Shown: in pieces, positions 8,086-16,678 of the stretch
How positions within the stretch are numbered: position 1 is the stretch's first letter
Layout of the letters: every line of letters starts with the position of its first letter
Assembly (NCBI GenBank): GCA_003427395.1
Contig: BFEA01000190.1
Coordinates: 412,334-433,821, forward strand
DNA: 21,488 nt
Origin: Chara braunii
Taxonomy: Eukaryota > Streptophyta > Charophyceae > Charales > Characeae
Reading direction: 5' to 3'
Translations under genes and position numbers: made by a program
Notes under the pieces: generated by a model
Seen by the model: the letters and a program-made list of their open reading frames with translations, nothing else
Told to the model about the DNA's origin: nothing
The model's database searches: none

Positions 8086-9222
8086 TGCAAGGAATATGAG
8101 CGAGGGCGATAGACAGAAATCCAAGTTGCAAAATCATGAAGTAGTCCAGATACTAATGTACCAAGCAGAGAGCACACTGCACCAAGATACCATCCAAATA
8201 AGAGCAATACAATGAACTCGTATCTCAATGCCGACACTCTCTGGTCACACCAACACAGTATCCAATGCCGTTCCTACTGTCTGGCGCCCAGCGCCCACTC
8301 TACACTACTCAGCTATCTATCCTATCTACGCTCATGCGATCACATCGAGGTTGCAGACCAATGTACGTGGCGTCATCACCAATGTCGACCGCCAGCATAC
8401 ACCAGGTGCGTTCTCTCTCCTCCCCTAATGACAGCCCAACACCCCTCTGCATGCGCCTCCTACCCGAAGACCATCATCGGCATCACCTGCACCCGCTCCC
8501 GCTGCCACTGCAGCGCCCTCTCACCTCTTGCTCCCTCGTGTGCCCTGGCCTGCCTGCATAGCACAGCTTCGCAATGCGTAGCAACAGTGTGGCCACATTG
8601 CCTGCTCTGGGCAGAATGCCGCTGCTTGGCCAGGGCACTTTCCTTCATGGAAAGTGCGGCCCTGTGTTTGGCTGCATGGGCTTGGCTGGACGAATTTCCA
8701 GTAGCTTCCAGTCAGGCCCCAGTGTCTGCGCCCAGGCCCACCTTTGCTGTCACGGGCCTGGGCCCTTTACAGTTGGGCGCATCCAGGCAGCCCTCCAGGC
8801 TGGGCCTGGGCCCTTTACAGTTGGGCGCATCCAGGCAGCCCTCCAGGCTCCAAGTGTTTGCCGCATTCTCATTGGCGCGCGGTGCATGTGTGACGACAAT
8901 GCTGCATTTTCATTGGCCCGCAGCCAGTCCGTGATGTGTCGGCCTCACACAGCATGTGCCCAGGGCGCAACCGTCTGAGCCCTGGGCTCAACTGTACAGC
9001 GCAGCTCTTGCTTCTGGAAGGAGCCTCTGAAGGCTCATGTTGCTCGGTAACAAACTGGTGTGCTGTAACTGTCCGATACCCCACATATGGAAAATGCCGA
9101 AAGTAGGCCTCTCGTGGATATTCAGGCTCGCCTTCACTTAGGGTGGGCACAAATCTTGCTGGGGGCCACAGCCCAGAACATTTGCATGTCCGTAAGGGCC
9201 CCGTGAGGGCTCAATCCTCGCA
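8086..9222 (-). repeat. 3' LTR (1,137 bp)
   Basis: Begins TGCAAGGAATATGAG and ends CTCAATCCTCGCA on the plus strand, collinear with 13029-14134. It differs by scattered substitutions and several indels. The largest indels are an extra perfect 48-bp unit in this copy and a ~25-bp insertion near 13425 in the other. It lies just after the polypurine tract, which makes it the 3' LTR. Confidence 0.95.
8754..8849. repeat. Perfect 48-bp tandem duplication inside the 3' LTR
   Basis: 8754-8801 and 8802-8849 are identical 48-bp units (GGGCCTGGGCCC at the start, CCCTCCAGGCT at the end). The 5' LTR has only one copy. Because the two units are identical while the LTRs have diverged by several percent, the duplication is much younger than the insertion. 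Confidence 0.97.
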
Positions 9223-9235
9223 TTCCATCCTCCTT
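9223..9235 (-). other. Polypurine tract
   Basis: On the minus strand AAGGAGGATGGAA lies immediately upstream of the TGCGAGG start of the 3' LTR and about 26 bp after the chromodomain frame ends. It is purine except one T. Its position is that expected for plus-strand priming in LTR elements. Confidence 0.75.
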
Positions 9236-9261
9236 AGCTTTGAAAGTCCGATGAGGTGCTT

Positions 9262-9545
9262 CTATGCAGGTGCTTTCCCCTTCAGTCTTCGTTCATACTC
9301 AGTCACGATCTGCGGTGCCGTTTTGACGAGCTCCTCTCTTGTGAACCAACAATCTTCCTTTGGACCCATATGATGCTTGAATCTGACCCGGTACTCCCTC
9401 ATAGGTTTGGGTGGTCCTCCCCTGCCGACAGGCTTGGGAACAGGCAAGTCTCTGTGTTCCAAAATGTTGTCGACGTCCACATGGTCATCCACTGTTGGGG
9501 GCAGCATCGATCTCCTTGATGGGAACTGATCTGTCTCAGCGAAAG
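9262..9545 (-). pseudogene. Chromodomain end of the pol polyprotein
   Basis: The minus-strand frame 9507-9262 reads VDNILEHRDLP, then REYRVRF, then EDCWFTREEL and VTEYERRLKG, and stops. The I-L-x-H-R start, Y-x-V-R-F strand, W-F-T-x-E-E-L and final Y-E helix are the chromodomain layout of plant chromoviruses. This module binds modified histones and directs insertion into heterochromatin. The frame just upstream is broken by stops, so it would not be made as a fusion now. Confidence 0.8.
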
Positions 9546-10640
9546 GTGCAAGCTTGGAAGCGTGACATACAGGGTAAGTGCGCAGATGACCAGGTATTTC
9601 TTATGATGTACGAGGGACTATCCAAATCACTTCCCACAATATCTAGGACTTCTCAAATACCAAAATACTGTGGTATTAGCTTTCTAGAGATTCCGAATTC
9701 CTGACCCAGTTCACTAGCCTTTACCCAGACATGTTCCCCTACCTGAAATGTGGACTGTCGTCTGTGTTTGTTCTCAGAGGCAATCATTACCTCCTGAGAT
9801 TTTCTAATGTGTTTGACAGCCTGCTGAAACAGCTTCTCATACTGGACACCAAACTCTATGGTTCCAGGCGTTGCAGCTGTTCGGTCGATCAGCGAACTTC
9901 GAAAGCTACTCTGAATAGGGTTTTATACTGCTCTTGATTTTTTTATTTTTTATTTTTTGTCTGATCGTTTTTTTTATGTTTGCATTATGACCCTGCATAG
10001 TTTGTTCGCAAAAGTTTCGACAACATTGCTTGTAGTGATGCGACGAAAAACCCCGAATTTTGGGCCTTCCATTAACCACTAGTGCAGTGGTGCTGTGTAC
10101 AGCATTGTTGTAAAGACTGGTGATGAGAGGCAACTTCTCATCCCAGCCATCCTGGTTGGGCCTTGATGTAATGCTTCAGCAAATGCTGCACCACACGGTT
10201 CATCTGTTCCGCTTGGTTATTGGCTTCGGGATGATTCCCCAAGTCATTTGGAGTTGGCTTCCCATTTGTGCAGCGGCCTTCTTCCACATGGTGAACTGGA
10301 CATCTTTGTCGCTAACGATGGTTTTGGGAAGTCCAAAATCACGCACCCAGTTATCCATAAATAACTTAATGACATGGTCGGTCTTCGCAGTCTCCGGCAT
10401 TGGAATTAGTCTGGCGTATGTCGTAAACCTGTCCACTATGATGAAGATGTGCCTATTGGCACTCTTGCTGGTCACGAGGGTATCCAAGAAATCCATGGAG
10501 ACACTTTGTCCCGGACCTGCAGGAATGGGCAAGGGCTTAAGTAACCCAAGCAGAGCTTGAGTTTGCGGCTTGTCCCACTGACAGACTTGACAAGTCTGAA
10601 CGTACTTCTTTGTATCGTCAAGCATACGAGGCTGCGTCAT
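9546..10640 (-). pseudogene. Integrase of the Ty3/Gypsy element, frameshifted and interrupted
   Basis: From 10640 the zinc finger's second half (TCQVCQ) is present, but the His-His half expected upstream is missing. The core follows with MDF (first Asp) and VSDKD (second Asp). The third catalytic residue lies in a NHPEANNQAEQ stretch that is only reached after a -1 shift near 10245. The frame then runs to LYNNAVHSTT and enters an AT-rich insertion (about 9936-10080). Past it the C-terminal part resumes: RTAATPGTIEFGVQYE, then FQVGEHVWVKASELG and a stop (TGA). The enzyme would join element cDNA to host DNA, but this copy cannot. Confidence 0.9.
9936..10080 (-). mobile_element. A-tailed insertion within integrase (possible SINE or retroposon)
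   Basis: About 145-170 bp has no counterpart in the integrase. On the minus strand it ends in an A-rich tail (T-rich on the plus strand, 9937-9975). The body contains GTCGAAACTTTTGCGAACAA and ends near GGTTAATGGAAGGCCC. An A-tail on the same strand as the host element suggests retroposition. No clear target duplication was seen, so low-complexity expansion is the alternative. Confidence 0.4.
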
Positions 10641-10913
10641 GATTTGCCTAAAAATAAACTACGCAGAATATCACTCGACAGAACACAACCTCTTGAACCC
10701 TGCCTTTTCAAGGAGTAACCCATCCACCATCACAAACTCATCTGATGCAGCCTTATCTTGAGCCTCTCGTCTGCGTATGATGTCCATCATGACAGGATCT
10801 TCCTTATAGGCATCCACATCGATCGAGTTACTTCGTCAGATAGGCCAAAGTCAGTAATAAGCGCACCTAGGTAGGTAGTCTTCCCTACTCGACAGCGCAT
10901 CAGCAACCTTGCT
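10641..10913 (-). pseudogene. Linker between RNase H and integrase
   Basis: The minus strand still shows linker text such as SKVADALSSRVGK after a stop, then SDEFVMVDGLLLEKAGF before decaying near 10665. The HHCC finger's histidine part is deleted. Confidence 0.6.
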
Positions 10914-11417
10914 CTACTCTCCCTTCACATACTCCAGCTTGAAGTCATTTTGATCTATGACGCGTTTGAGTGCATCGGAGAGAACAGGTTGCGTCTTGAT
11001 CCACTTGAATGTTTGATGGTCCGTTCTCAAATAGAAGAACCTACCAAGGAGATAATGCCTCCAATGGACAAGGGCTTTGTAAAGGGCGTAGAGTTCCCTC
11101 TCATAGGTAGACTTCGCCAACTTCTTTGATGGCATCTTCTTACTCATGTACTGGATGAGCCTTAACTTCTTCCCTTCTTGTTGAGCTAACACTGCGCCTA
11201 TGCCGTATTGGTTTGCATAAGTGGTCACGACGAATGACCTCTCCGAATCAGGGACCATGAGAATCTCATGATGCATGAGAGCATACTTCAGTCATTTGAA
11301 GGCTGCCTCACATTTGTCTGTCCATTCCCATGGTGTGTCAAGGTGTGCTAGATAAGTCGAAGGGGCGGCCACCATGCTATAGTTCTTCACAAAGTTGCGG
11401 TAGTAGTCGGCCATCCC
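10914..11417 (-). pseudogene. RNase H domain and RT connection of the element
   Basis: After a stop (TGA near 11415) the connection reads GMADYYRNFVKNYS, has another TGA near 11295, then MHHEILMVPDSERSFVVTTY. RNase H motifs follow: QYGIGAVLAQ, YERELYAL (catalytic Glu present) and LRTDHQTFKWI (Asp present). The first catalytic Asp, normally in a T-D-A-S motif, is Tyr here (TTYANQ). The domain ends at KLEYVKGE followed by a stop. It would degrade the RNA strand during reverse transcription. Confidence 0.88.
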
Positions 11418-12095
11418 TCACAAAGATCTGACCTCAGTCACAAACTGAGGTCGTGGGCAGTCACAATTTGCATCTTCGGTCCTTATCCCTTCCGCGGATA
11501 TCTCATGACCCAAGTACAAGATTTTAGTGCGACCAAATTCGCATTCCTGTAAGTTAATCTTATACTTGCGTTGTTGCAGGAGTGAAAGTGTAGTTTCTAC
11601 ATGTTGGGCATGCTCCTTGACTGTTCTACTGAAGATAAGAACGTCATTGAGGTACATGATGACAAACTTATCCAAGTAATCATGAAACACCCTGTTCATG
11701 GCATGCTAGAATGTTCCCAACGCATTGCAAAGGCCAAAAGGGCATCACCACAAACTCGTACAGACCGTACCTGGTCTGATATGCAATTTTTATGCTGGTC
11801 CTCCGGTCTAATGGCAATCTGATGATAGCCGGTTTGAAAAGTACTTATATTCTTGCACCCTATCCAATAAGTCGTCGATGCGAGGTAGAGACTCTGCATT
11901 CTTAACAGTGATGGCATTGAGGCCTCTATAATCAAAGCACATCCTTAATAATCCCCCCTTCTTCGAAACGAATAGACCTGGTGAGCCTAAGAATGAAGTA
12001 CTAGGCCAAATCCAACCCTTCTTTGTGAGCTCTTGCAATTACCGACAAAGCTCGTCCAACTCAGTTGGAGCCATCCTATAGATCCTCCCCTTTGG
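11418..12095 (-). pseudogene. Reverse transcriptase of the Ty3/Gypsy element, several lesions
   Basis: Minus-strand text starts near RIYRMAPTELDEL (about 12090), meets TAA at 12041-12039, then KKGWIWPSTSFLGSP, RMCFDYRGLNAITVKNAE and PRIDDLLDRV. A small deletion and frameshift near 11830 break the D-L-x-S-G-Y-H-Q motif (FSN then YHQIAIRPED in another frame). A further shift near 11780 destroys the V-M-P-F-G-L region. The last frame (11699-11418) carries the catalytic box as YLND, where Ty3/Gypsy RTs have Y/F-x-D-D, so an essential Asp is Asn. YLGHEIS and RPQFVTEVRSL follow. The copy is certainly inactive. Confidence 0.92.
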
Positions 12096-13013
12096 TGTTT
12101 TACTACCCGGATTACCTCTATGGTGTGCAACGAGCCTTACATCCGATGATCTGACTAATCAAGAGGCAATTTAAGGACAGCCCCCGAAGTCCTCAGGAAT
12201 TATTTAACGTTGCAGACAAGACGACGATCACAGCCAAATATCAACTCCCGCCAAAGGTTCTTTATAGACAGTCTAGGACATGTCTCGCATAGGACTGGTC
12301 AGTCCACGTTCCCTCTACAGCGCAGCAAAGAGCTCAAAGGACAATGCGCCATGGCTTGTGTGCACTACTCCCGTGGGTTGGCATGGTGACCGTGAACCGT
12401 GCTTCGTCCAGGGCCCTTCAGAGGCACCGCCCTCTCCTGCCAGATGCGCCACCAAGAAGAATGTCAACTCTCAAGGTAGAGCACTCACGACTTCTGACCA
12501 AGAACAAGACTCTCAAGTCGAACTCACTTCCTCACGCTAAGAAGAGATTGAGATGGGAAGATAAGGTAAGGGAACAACGTACGTGCATTTTGATGACCAT
12601 AATAGCCTCAGTACCACACACAATGCAATGGAGTGCCACCTCAACCGAAATGCCATGCCAGCATGCTCTCATCATCCCACATACATCCGTTGTCGCCACA
12701 GCCAGCAACGTACCTGAAGATAGCTACCCCCAACCACAGATTTCTCACCAATCGAACCGACGTGCATTTTGATGACCGGTAATAGCCTCGGTACCACACA
12801 CAGTGCAATGGAGCGCCACCTCAACTAAAATGCCATGCCAAAATGCTCTCATCATCCCACGTACATCCGCTGTCACCATAGCCTTCCAGCGACACTCCCC
12901 CCTACCCAGGAGTCGCTCACACAGCCAGCACCAATGTATCCTCAATAAGTAGAAGCTTCGTCAACGCACCAAGTAACAAAGTCGCCAGCGCCGGTAACGG
13001 CGATATCGAATCA
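12096..13013 (-). other. Degraded leader; gag and protease not recognisable
   Basis: Between PBS and RT only about 900 bp remain, where a gag-protease region normally takes more than 1 kb. No zinc knuckle (CCHC) or protease D-S/T-G motif was seen in any minus frame. The part nearest the PBS contains a tandem duplication (12580-12884). The element is therefore internally deleted as well as mutated. Confidence 0.65.
12580..12884. repeat. Tandem duplication of ~122 bp in the leader
   Basis: 12580-12701 (GTGCATTTTGATGACC ... CATAGCC-like end) recurs at about 12761-12884 with offset about 181 bp and roughly a dozen mismatches. Text between the copies is not repeated. Confidence 0.85.
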
Positions 13014-13025
13014 GCTCCGATACCA
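13014..13025 (-). other. Primer-binding site for initiator tRNA-Met
   Basis: On the minus strand, TGGTATCGGAGC starts 3 nt inside the 5' LTR end. It equals the plant initiator-tRNA-Met PBS TGGTATCAGAGC except one A to G. It fixes the right-hand LTR as the 5' LTR and supports a plant-lineage host. Confidence 0.9.
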
Positions 13026-13028
13026 AAT

Positions 13029-14134
13029 TGCAAGGAATATGAGCGAGAGCGATAGACAGAAATCCAAGTTGCAAAATCCCGAAGTAGTTCAGATAGCCAT
13101 GTACCAAGCAACGAGCACATTGCACCAAGAAACCATACAAATAATACAACGAACTCGTATGTCAATGTCGACGCTCTCTGGTCACACCAACACATGTTGC
13201 TCCTACTGTCTCGCGCCCAGCAGCCAGCCTACACCACTCAGCCTATCTATCCTATCTACGTTCATGCAACTGGATCACATCGAGGTTGCGGACCAATATA
13301 CGTGACATCATCACCAATGTCGATCACCAGCATACACCAGTTACGTTCTCTCTCCTCCCCTCATCACAGCCCGACACCCCTTTGTATGCGCCTCCTACCT
13401 TAAGACCATAAGCATCACCTGCACCGGCACGCTCGGCCCGGCTATGGTCATCGTGCGCCCACTGCCACCGCAGCGCCTTCTCACCTCTTGCCCCCACGTG
13501 CGCCCTGGCCTGCCTGCATAACCCAGCTTCACAACGCGTAGCAGCAGCATGGCCGCATTGCCTGCTCAGGCCAGAATGCCGCTGCCTGGGCAGGGCAGTT
13601 TCCTTTATGGAAAGTATGGTCGTGTGTTTGGCTTCGTGGGCCTGGCTGGACGGGTTTCAAGTAGCTTCCAGTCAGGCCCTAGCATCTGCGCCCAGGCCCA
13701 CCTTTGCTGTCACTGGCCTGGGCCCTTTACATTTGGGCGCATCCAGGCAGCCCTCCAGGCTCCCAGTGTTCGCCGCATTCTCATTGGAGCATGGTGCATG
13801 TGTGACGACAATGCTGCATTCTCATTGGCCCGCAGCCAGTCTGTGATGTGTCGACCTCACCCAGCATGTGCCCAGGGCGCAACCGTCTGAGCCCTGGGCT
13901 CAACTGTACAGCGCAGCAATTGCTTCTGGAAGGAGCCTCTGAAGGCTCACGTTGCTCAGTAACCAGCTGGCGTGCTGCAACTGTCTAATGCCCCACATAT
14001 GGAAAATGTCGAAAGAAGGCCTCACATGGATATTCAGGCCAGCCTTCACTTAGGGTGGGCACAACGCTTGCTGGGGCCCACAGCCCAGAACACTTGCATG
14101 TCAGTAAGGGCCCCGTGAGGGCTCAATCCTCGCA
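13029..14134 (-). repeat. 5' LTR (1,106 bp)
   Basis: Collinear with 8086-9222, from TGCAAGGAATATGAG to CTCAATCCTCGCA (plus strand). It should carry the element's promoter on the minus strand, but I cannot pick a convincing TATA box: GTATATTGG near 13297 is the nearest candidate and is not conserved in the other LTR. Confidence 0.95.
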
Positions 14135-15239
14135 CAAAGCAGAGATACCACAAAATCAGGAACACACTGATTACTGAAGTCTGTCGACTATGAAAACCCT
14201 CTCCGTGCCTCCAAAAATTAATACAACAACAAGGTAGCGTCCCTACTATGACGAGTCTTCCTGGACTACTCTCCTAAGCAACCTACTCAAGCTAGCCTAC
14301 CATCTCTCACAGTCTCTCTCCACTCTGCTCTCACCAGATGTTGCTGAAGAGTCTGATCATGCGATGGGGCTATCTGGCCAACACTGGTGAACTATCCACA
14401 AGTCCCATGGTGGTTCTCCTTTTCTGACCTCCCCATAAACTCGCCACCCTCTCCCAGCTCTCCCTTGTCCTCGATATCGCAGGTGCAGACAAGCAGCCAC
14501 CATTCTGACGCCTTCCACTTCACAGGCGCTTCCTTGCTGCACGAGCTGCTCCAGCGCTGTCGCACACTACTACTGCCCAAATGTGTTTCTGGCCCCGACC
14601 TCTGCTCTTTTGTCTCTTCTGAGGCTGGGGTCTGGGGTCTGGGTGCAAGCAGGCAGTCCCTGTCGGCCTACTAGCCTGGGTCTGGGTCCCAGCTCATGTA
14701 ACAACCTGGGCGGTACCCTGACAGGCCCTACCAAGTAGTTGTTGGGCTCCACATTAGGACCCAGTCATTTTCCAGGTGCGGCCTTCGCTTAGGGTCGGCC
14801 TGGGCCCACATGAATAAAACACAACGAGAAAATAAAGCTACACAAGAACACACAAGCAATCCAAACCTCCCACTCAAATAGGTCAAATCAAATTGAAATA
14901 ACAAAATTGACTCGGTCAGAAAAAGAAACAAACCAAACAACACAGAACAACAAACACACCCAGTATGCCCTGTCCTTCCGTCTTAGACATCCATTGAAAT
15001 CGGAATTACGAAGAGGTTACATTAGCATCACTCTTGTCCAAGGGCATCGTGATTTCATGCATAAATGAACACACAATAACAGTTGTGTGTGACTTTCAGA
15101 ACTTGTGAAAAGGACACACATTGAAACTTTCCATACAAGGGACCATATACTGCTTAGCGTGCCCACACAACTAGCATAACACCCTGAAGGTAGCCGGGGG
15201 ATCGCAACTCTGGTAAGATAACAGACATCGGGCGCGAAC
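14135..15239. other. Intronic stretch beyond the 5' LTR
   Basis: Lies between the element and exon A. No gene is recognised on either strand. The part at 14600-14815 shows short collinear similarity to the LTR (see separate entry), and the rest is unremarkable, A-rich at 14815-14960. Confidence 0.55.
14600..14815 (-). repeat. Possible diverged LTR relic
   Basis: Three patches follow the same order as in the adjacent LTR: GCAAGCAGGCAGTCCCT (LTR: GCATCCAGGCAGCCCT), GCCTTCGCTTAGGGTCGG (LTR: GCCTTCACTTAGGGTGGG) and GGGCCCACA. Spacing differs. It may be an older, related LTR fragment, though chance similarity between GC-rich sequences is possible. Confidence 0.3.
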
Positions 15240-15308
15240 CATTTTTGATTGTGTTCGTGTATCAGCTGCATCACTGAACACCCCAAGCCACCATACTGCC
15301 GGTGCCAC
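15240..15308 (-). CDS. Exon A of the same TMEM8/PGAP6-like gene
   Basis: A 69-nt, 23-codon exon in phase 0. CTATCGTGTGTGCAG precedes it (acceptor) and GTTCGC follows (weak donor: only GT fits well). It reads VAPAVWWLGVFSD then TRTQSKM, matching the plant TMEM8-like segment where a V-W-Y-I-G-hydrophobic strand is followed by an R-T-Q-x-K-M turn. Joined to exon B the protein runs ...SKM|IERG..., which preserves both frame and the family pattern (KMI-x-R then Y/F-x-F-S). This junction agreement is the main reason for accepting so short an exon. Without it the frame would be unremarkable. The preceding exon was not found on the minus strand up to 21488. Confidence 0.5.
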
Positions 15309-15434
15309 CTGCACACACGATAGCAAATACAACATTTTAGCAGTCAAAAAATGCAACTCACACATTTCTTCAGCCACAGGACGAGGGTTTAGGCTAAAGG
15401 TTATCATCCAATCACCGTTGTGATCAGCCGTATC

Positions 15435-15480
15435 AGACTTTTCAGACTGTGTTTTGCTGAGAAAACAGTCTGAAAAGTCT
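15435..15480. repeat. Perfect 16-bp inverted repeat
   Basis: AGACTTTTCAGACTGT (15435-15450) and its exact reverse complement (15465-15480) flank a 14-nt loop. Extra TTTT/AAAA pairing can extend the stem with a 2-nt bulge. It sits about 130 nt upstream of exon A in gene direction. It could be a small foldback element or an RNA hairpin in the intron. Confidence 0.9.
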
Positions 15481-15591
15481 TTTGCTGCCCTTTGGCTAAG
15501 ATCCGAGTTTTATTGAGCTTGGGCTAATTCATCATGCTAAAAGTTTGTACACTTATCACGGACACACGGAAGGATTAGTGTGTCAGGGTAC

Positions 15592-15700
15592 TACCGTCTT
15601 CACCCGAATAGAACGCCCGGTCATTATCACTGCATCTGGACCAAAAGTTGTGCCAAATACAGCTATAATGATCAGGTGTTCTATTCGGGTGCAGATGGTA
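15592..15700 (+). mobile_element. MITE family A, copy 2 (109 bp)
   Basis: TA-CCGTCTTCACCCGAATAG ... CTATTCGGGTGCAGATGG-TA, with the same length as copy 1 and the reversed middle. The arms are about 34 bp. It lies upstream of exon A in gene direction. Confidence 0.87.
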
Positions 15701-16600
15701 GCCTGTGTGCTTATGTGTTGATCAAGGTCTTGGGTAGGGCTTCTCTGCAAATTGAGAAATTTTGGAGGGGCAGGGACCAGGATTCAGTAAGTTGAGGGAC
15801 AGACGCGCAGTTCTGGATGGACAGGGACATACCAGTAATAATGTAGAGTCCAGGGAGGTTTTTCCAGATAATAATCTGATAGCTCCAGCTTCCAAAGAAA
15901 CATTCCGACGCCAACGGGAAACAAAGCCTCATGGGCCACAGCCCGAGTGGTTCTGAGGAAGACTTGCAGGAGTGGGAGGAAAACCCGGAACTCCCAGCCC
16001 CGGAACTGAGCATTCCTGTGGAAACCACCAAAGCCGGCATCGACAAGGAACAAAGACTTGTGAGGCCAAGAGGGCCCCCTAGCTATGTCATGGAAAGAAA
16101 GGCCATAAGTGAAGGCCCAAGAGCAAAAAGGGCCCAGCCAGTTCTTGACAAGGCCAGGTCAGGCCGAGGTTCGGTACTGGGCAGGTACTTGAGTCCTGGC
16201 AGCCAAGGCCGCTTCCAGAAGGTACTTCCTACCGGCCTGTCCTGATCCTGGACAGGCCAGACAGACAGATGCACAATCTGGATGGGCAAGTGCGGGAACA
16301 GGGTGTTTCATCATCAAGAGAATATACTGTCAATTCTTGTGATCATGCTATCATTTTTGCATTTCTGCGACGTGCATGCTGGTCACGAGTCCATTGTGCT
16401 TGTGAACTTTCTGCCGTGCTGTTCCCTTGCAGACAAATCAAAGAACAAAAAACTCCAATGTAGGGTGGACGATCAAGCAGCCTGGTAGAGAGACCAGCGA
16501 GGATAGAGAATTGCAATGACTTGCTGGTTTCTGGTCGTCTGTAGCCTCTCCCTTGTCAAGGCTGTACTATCTGTAGGTTAGATTCGTGATTTTGTTTAGC
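15701..16600. other. No confirmed gene; one charged open frame
   Basis: A plus-strand frame at 15931-16245 (104 codons) encodes an acidic then basic, low-hydrophobicity product (SGSEEDLQEWEENPE near its start). Composition resembles retroelement gag or disordered protein, but no motif confirms this and upstream text in the same frame has stops. Otherwise nothing recognised. Confidence 0.4.
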
Positions 16601-16678
16601 TGAGGGCTTTTGGCAGTTGGTACCGAGTACATCGCTGCTGTGTTATGCGTGAACCGGAGGTGGTGACAGCTCAGCGTT

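Larger units (their letters stand above)
8086..14134 (-). mobile_element. Ty3/Gypsy chromovirus LTR retrotransposon, complete outline, inactive (6,049 bp)
   Basis: Two collinear LTRs with TG...CA ends (8086-9222 and 13029-14134) enclose a 3.8-kb interior. On the minus strand the order is 5' LTR (13029-14134), initiator-Met PBS, degraded leader, RT, RNase H, integrase, chromodomain, polypurine tract, 3' LTR (8086-9222). This pol order with a C-terminal chromodomain defines a chromovirus. CAAA lies immediately outside both ends (8082-8085 and 14135-14138), and it becomes ACAAA if the terminal A of the right LTR is counted as shared. That is consistent with a short target duplication. Gag and protease are not recognisable: only about 900 bp separate PBS and RT. 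Hand count over the 350 bp nearest the right ends of the LTRs gives about 29 mismatches (near 8%), so the insertion is not recent. Confidence 0.92.

Noticed and set aside
7863-8237. Hydrophobic minus frame shared with 13195-12917
   Set aside because: The similarity is just LTR homology; upstream and downstream parts differ and run out of the LTR. No evidence for a small membrane protein.
8574-8978. Antisense open frame in the 3' LTR (134 codons) with a counterpart of 113 codons in the 5' LTR (13549-13890)
   Set aside because: Both copies stay open and the 48-bp duplication is in frame, but many of the differences between the LTRs change amino acids and there is no recognisable domain. GC-rich DNA gives such frames easily.
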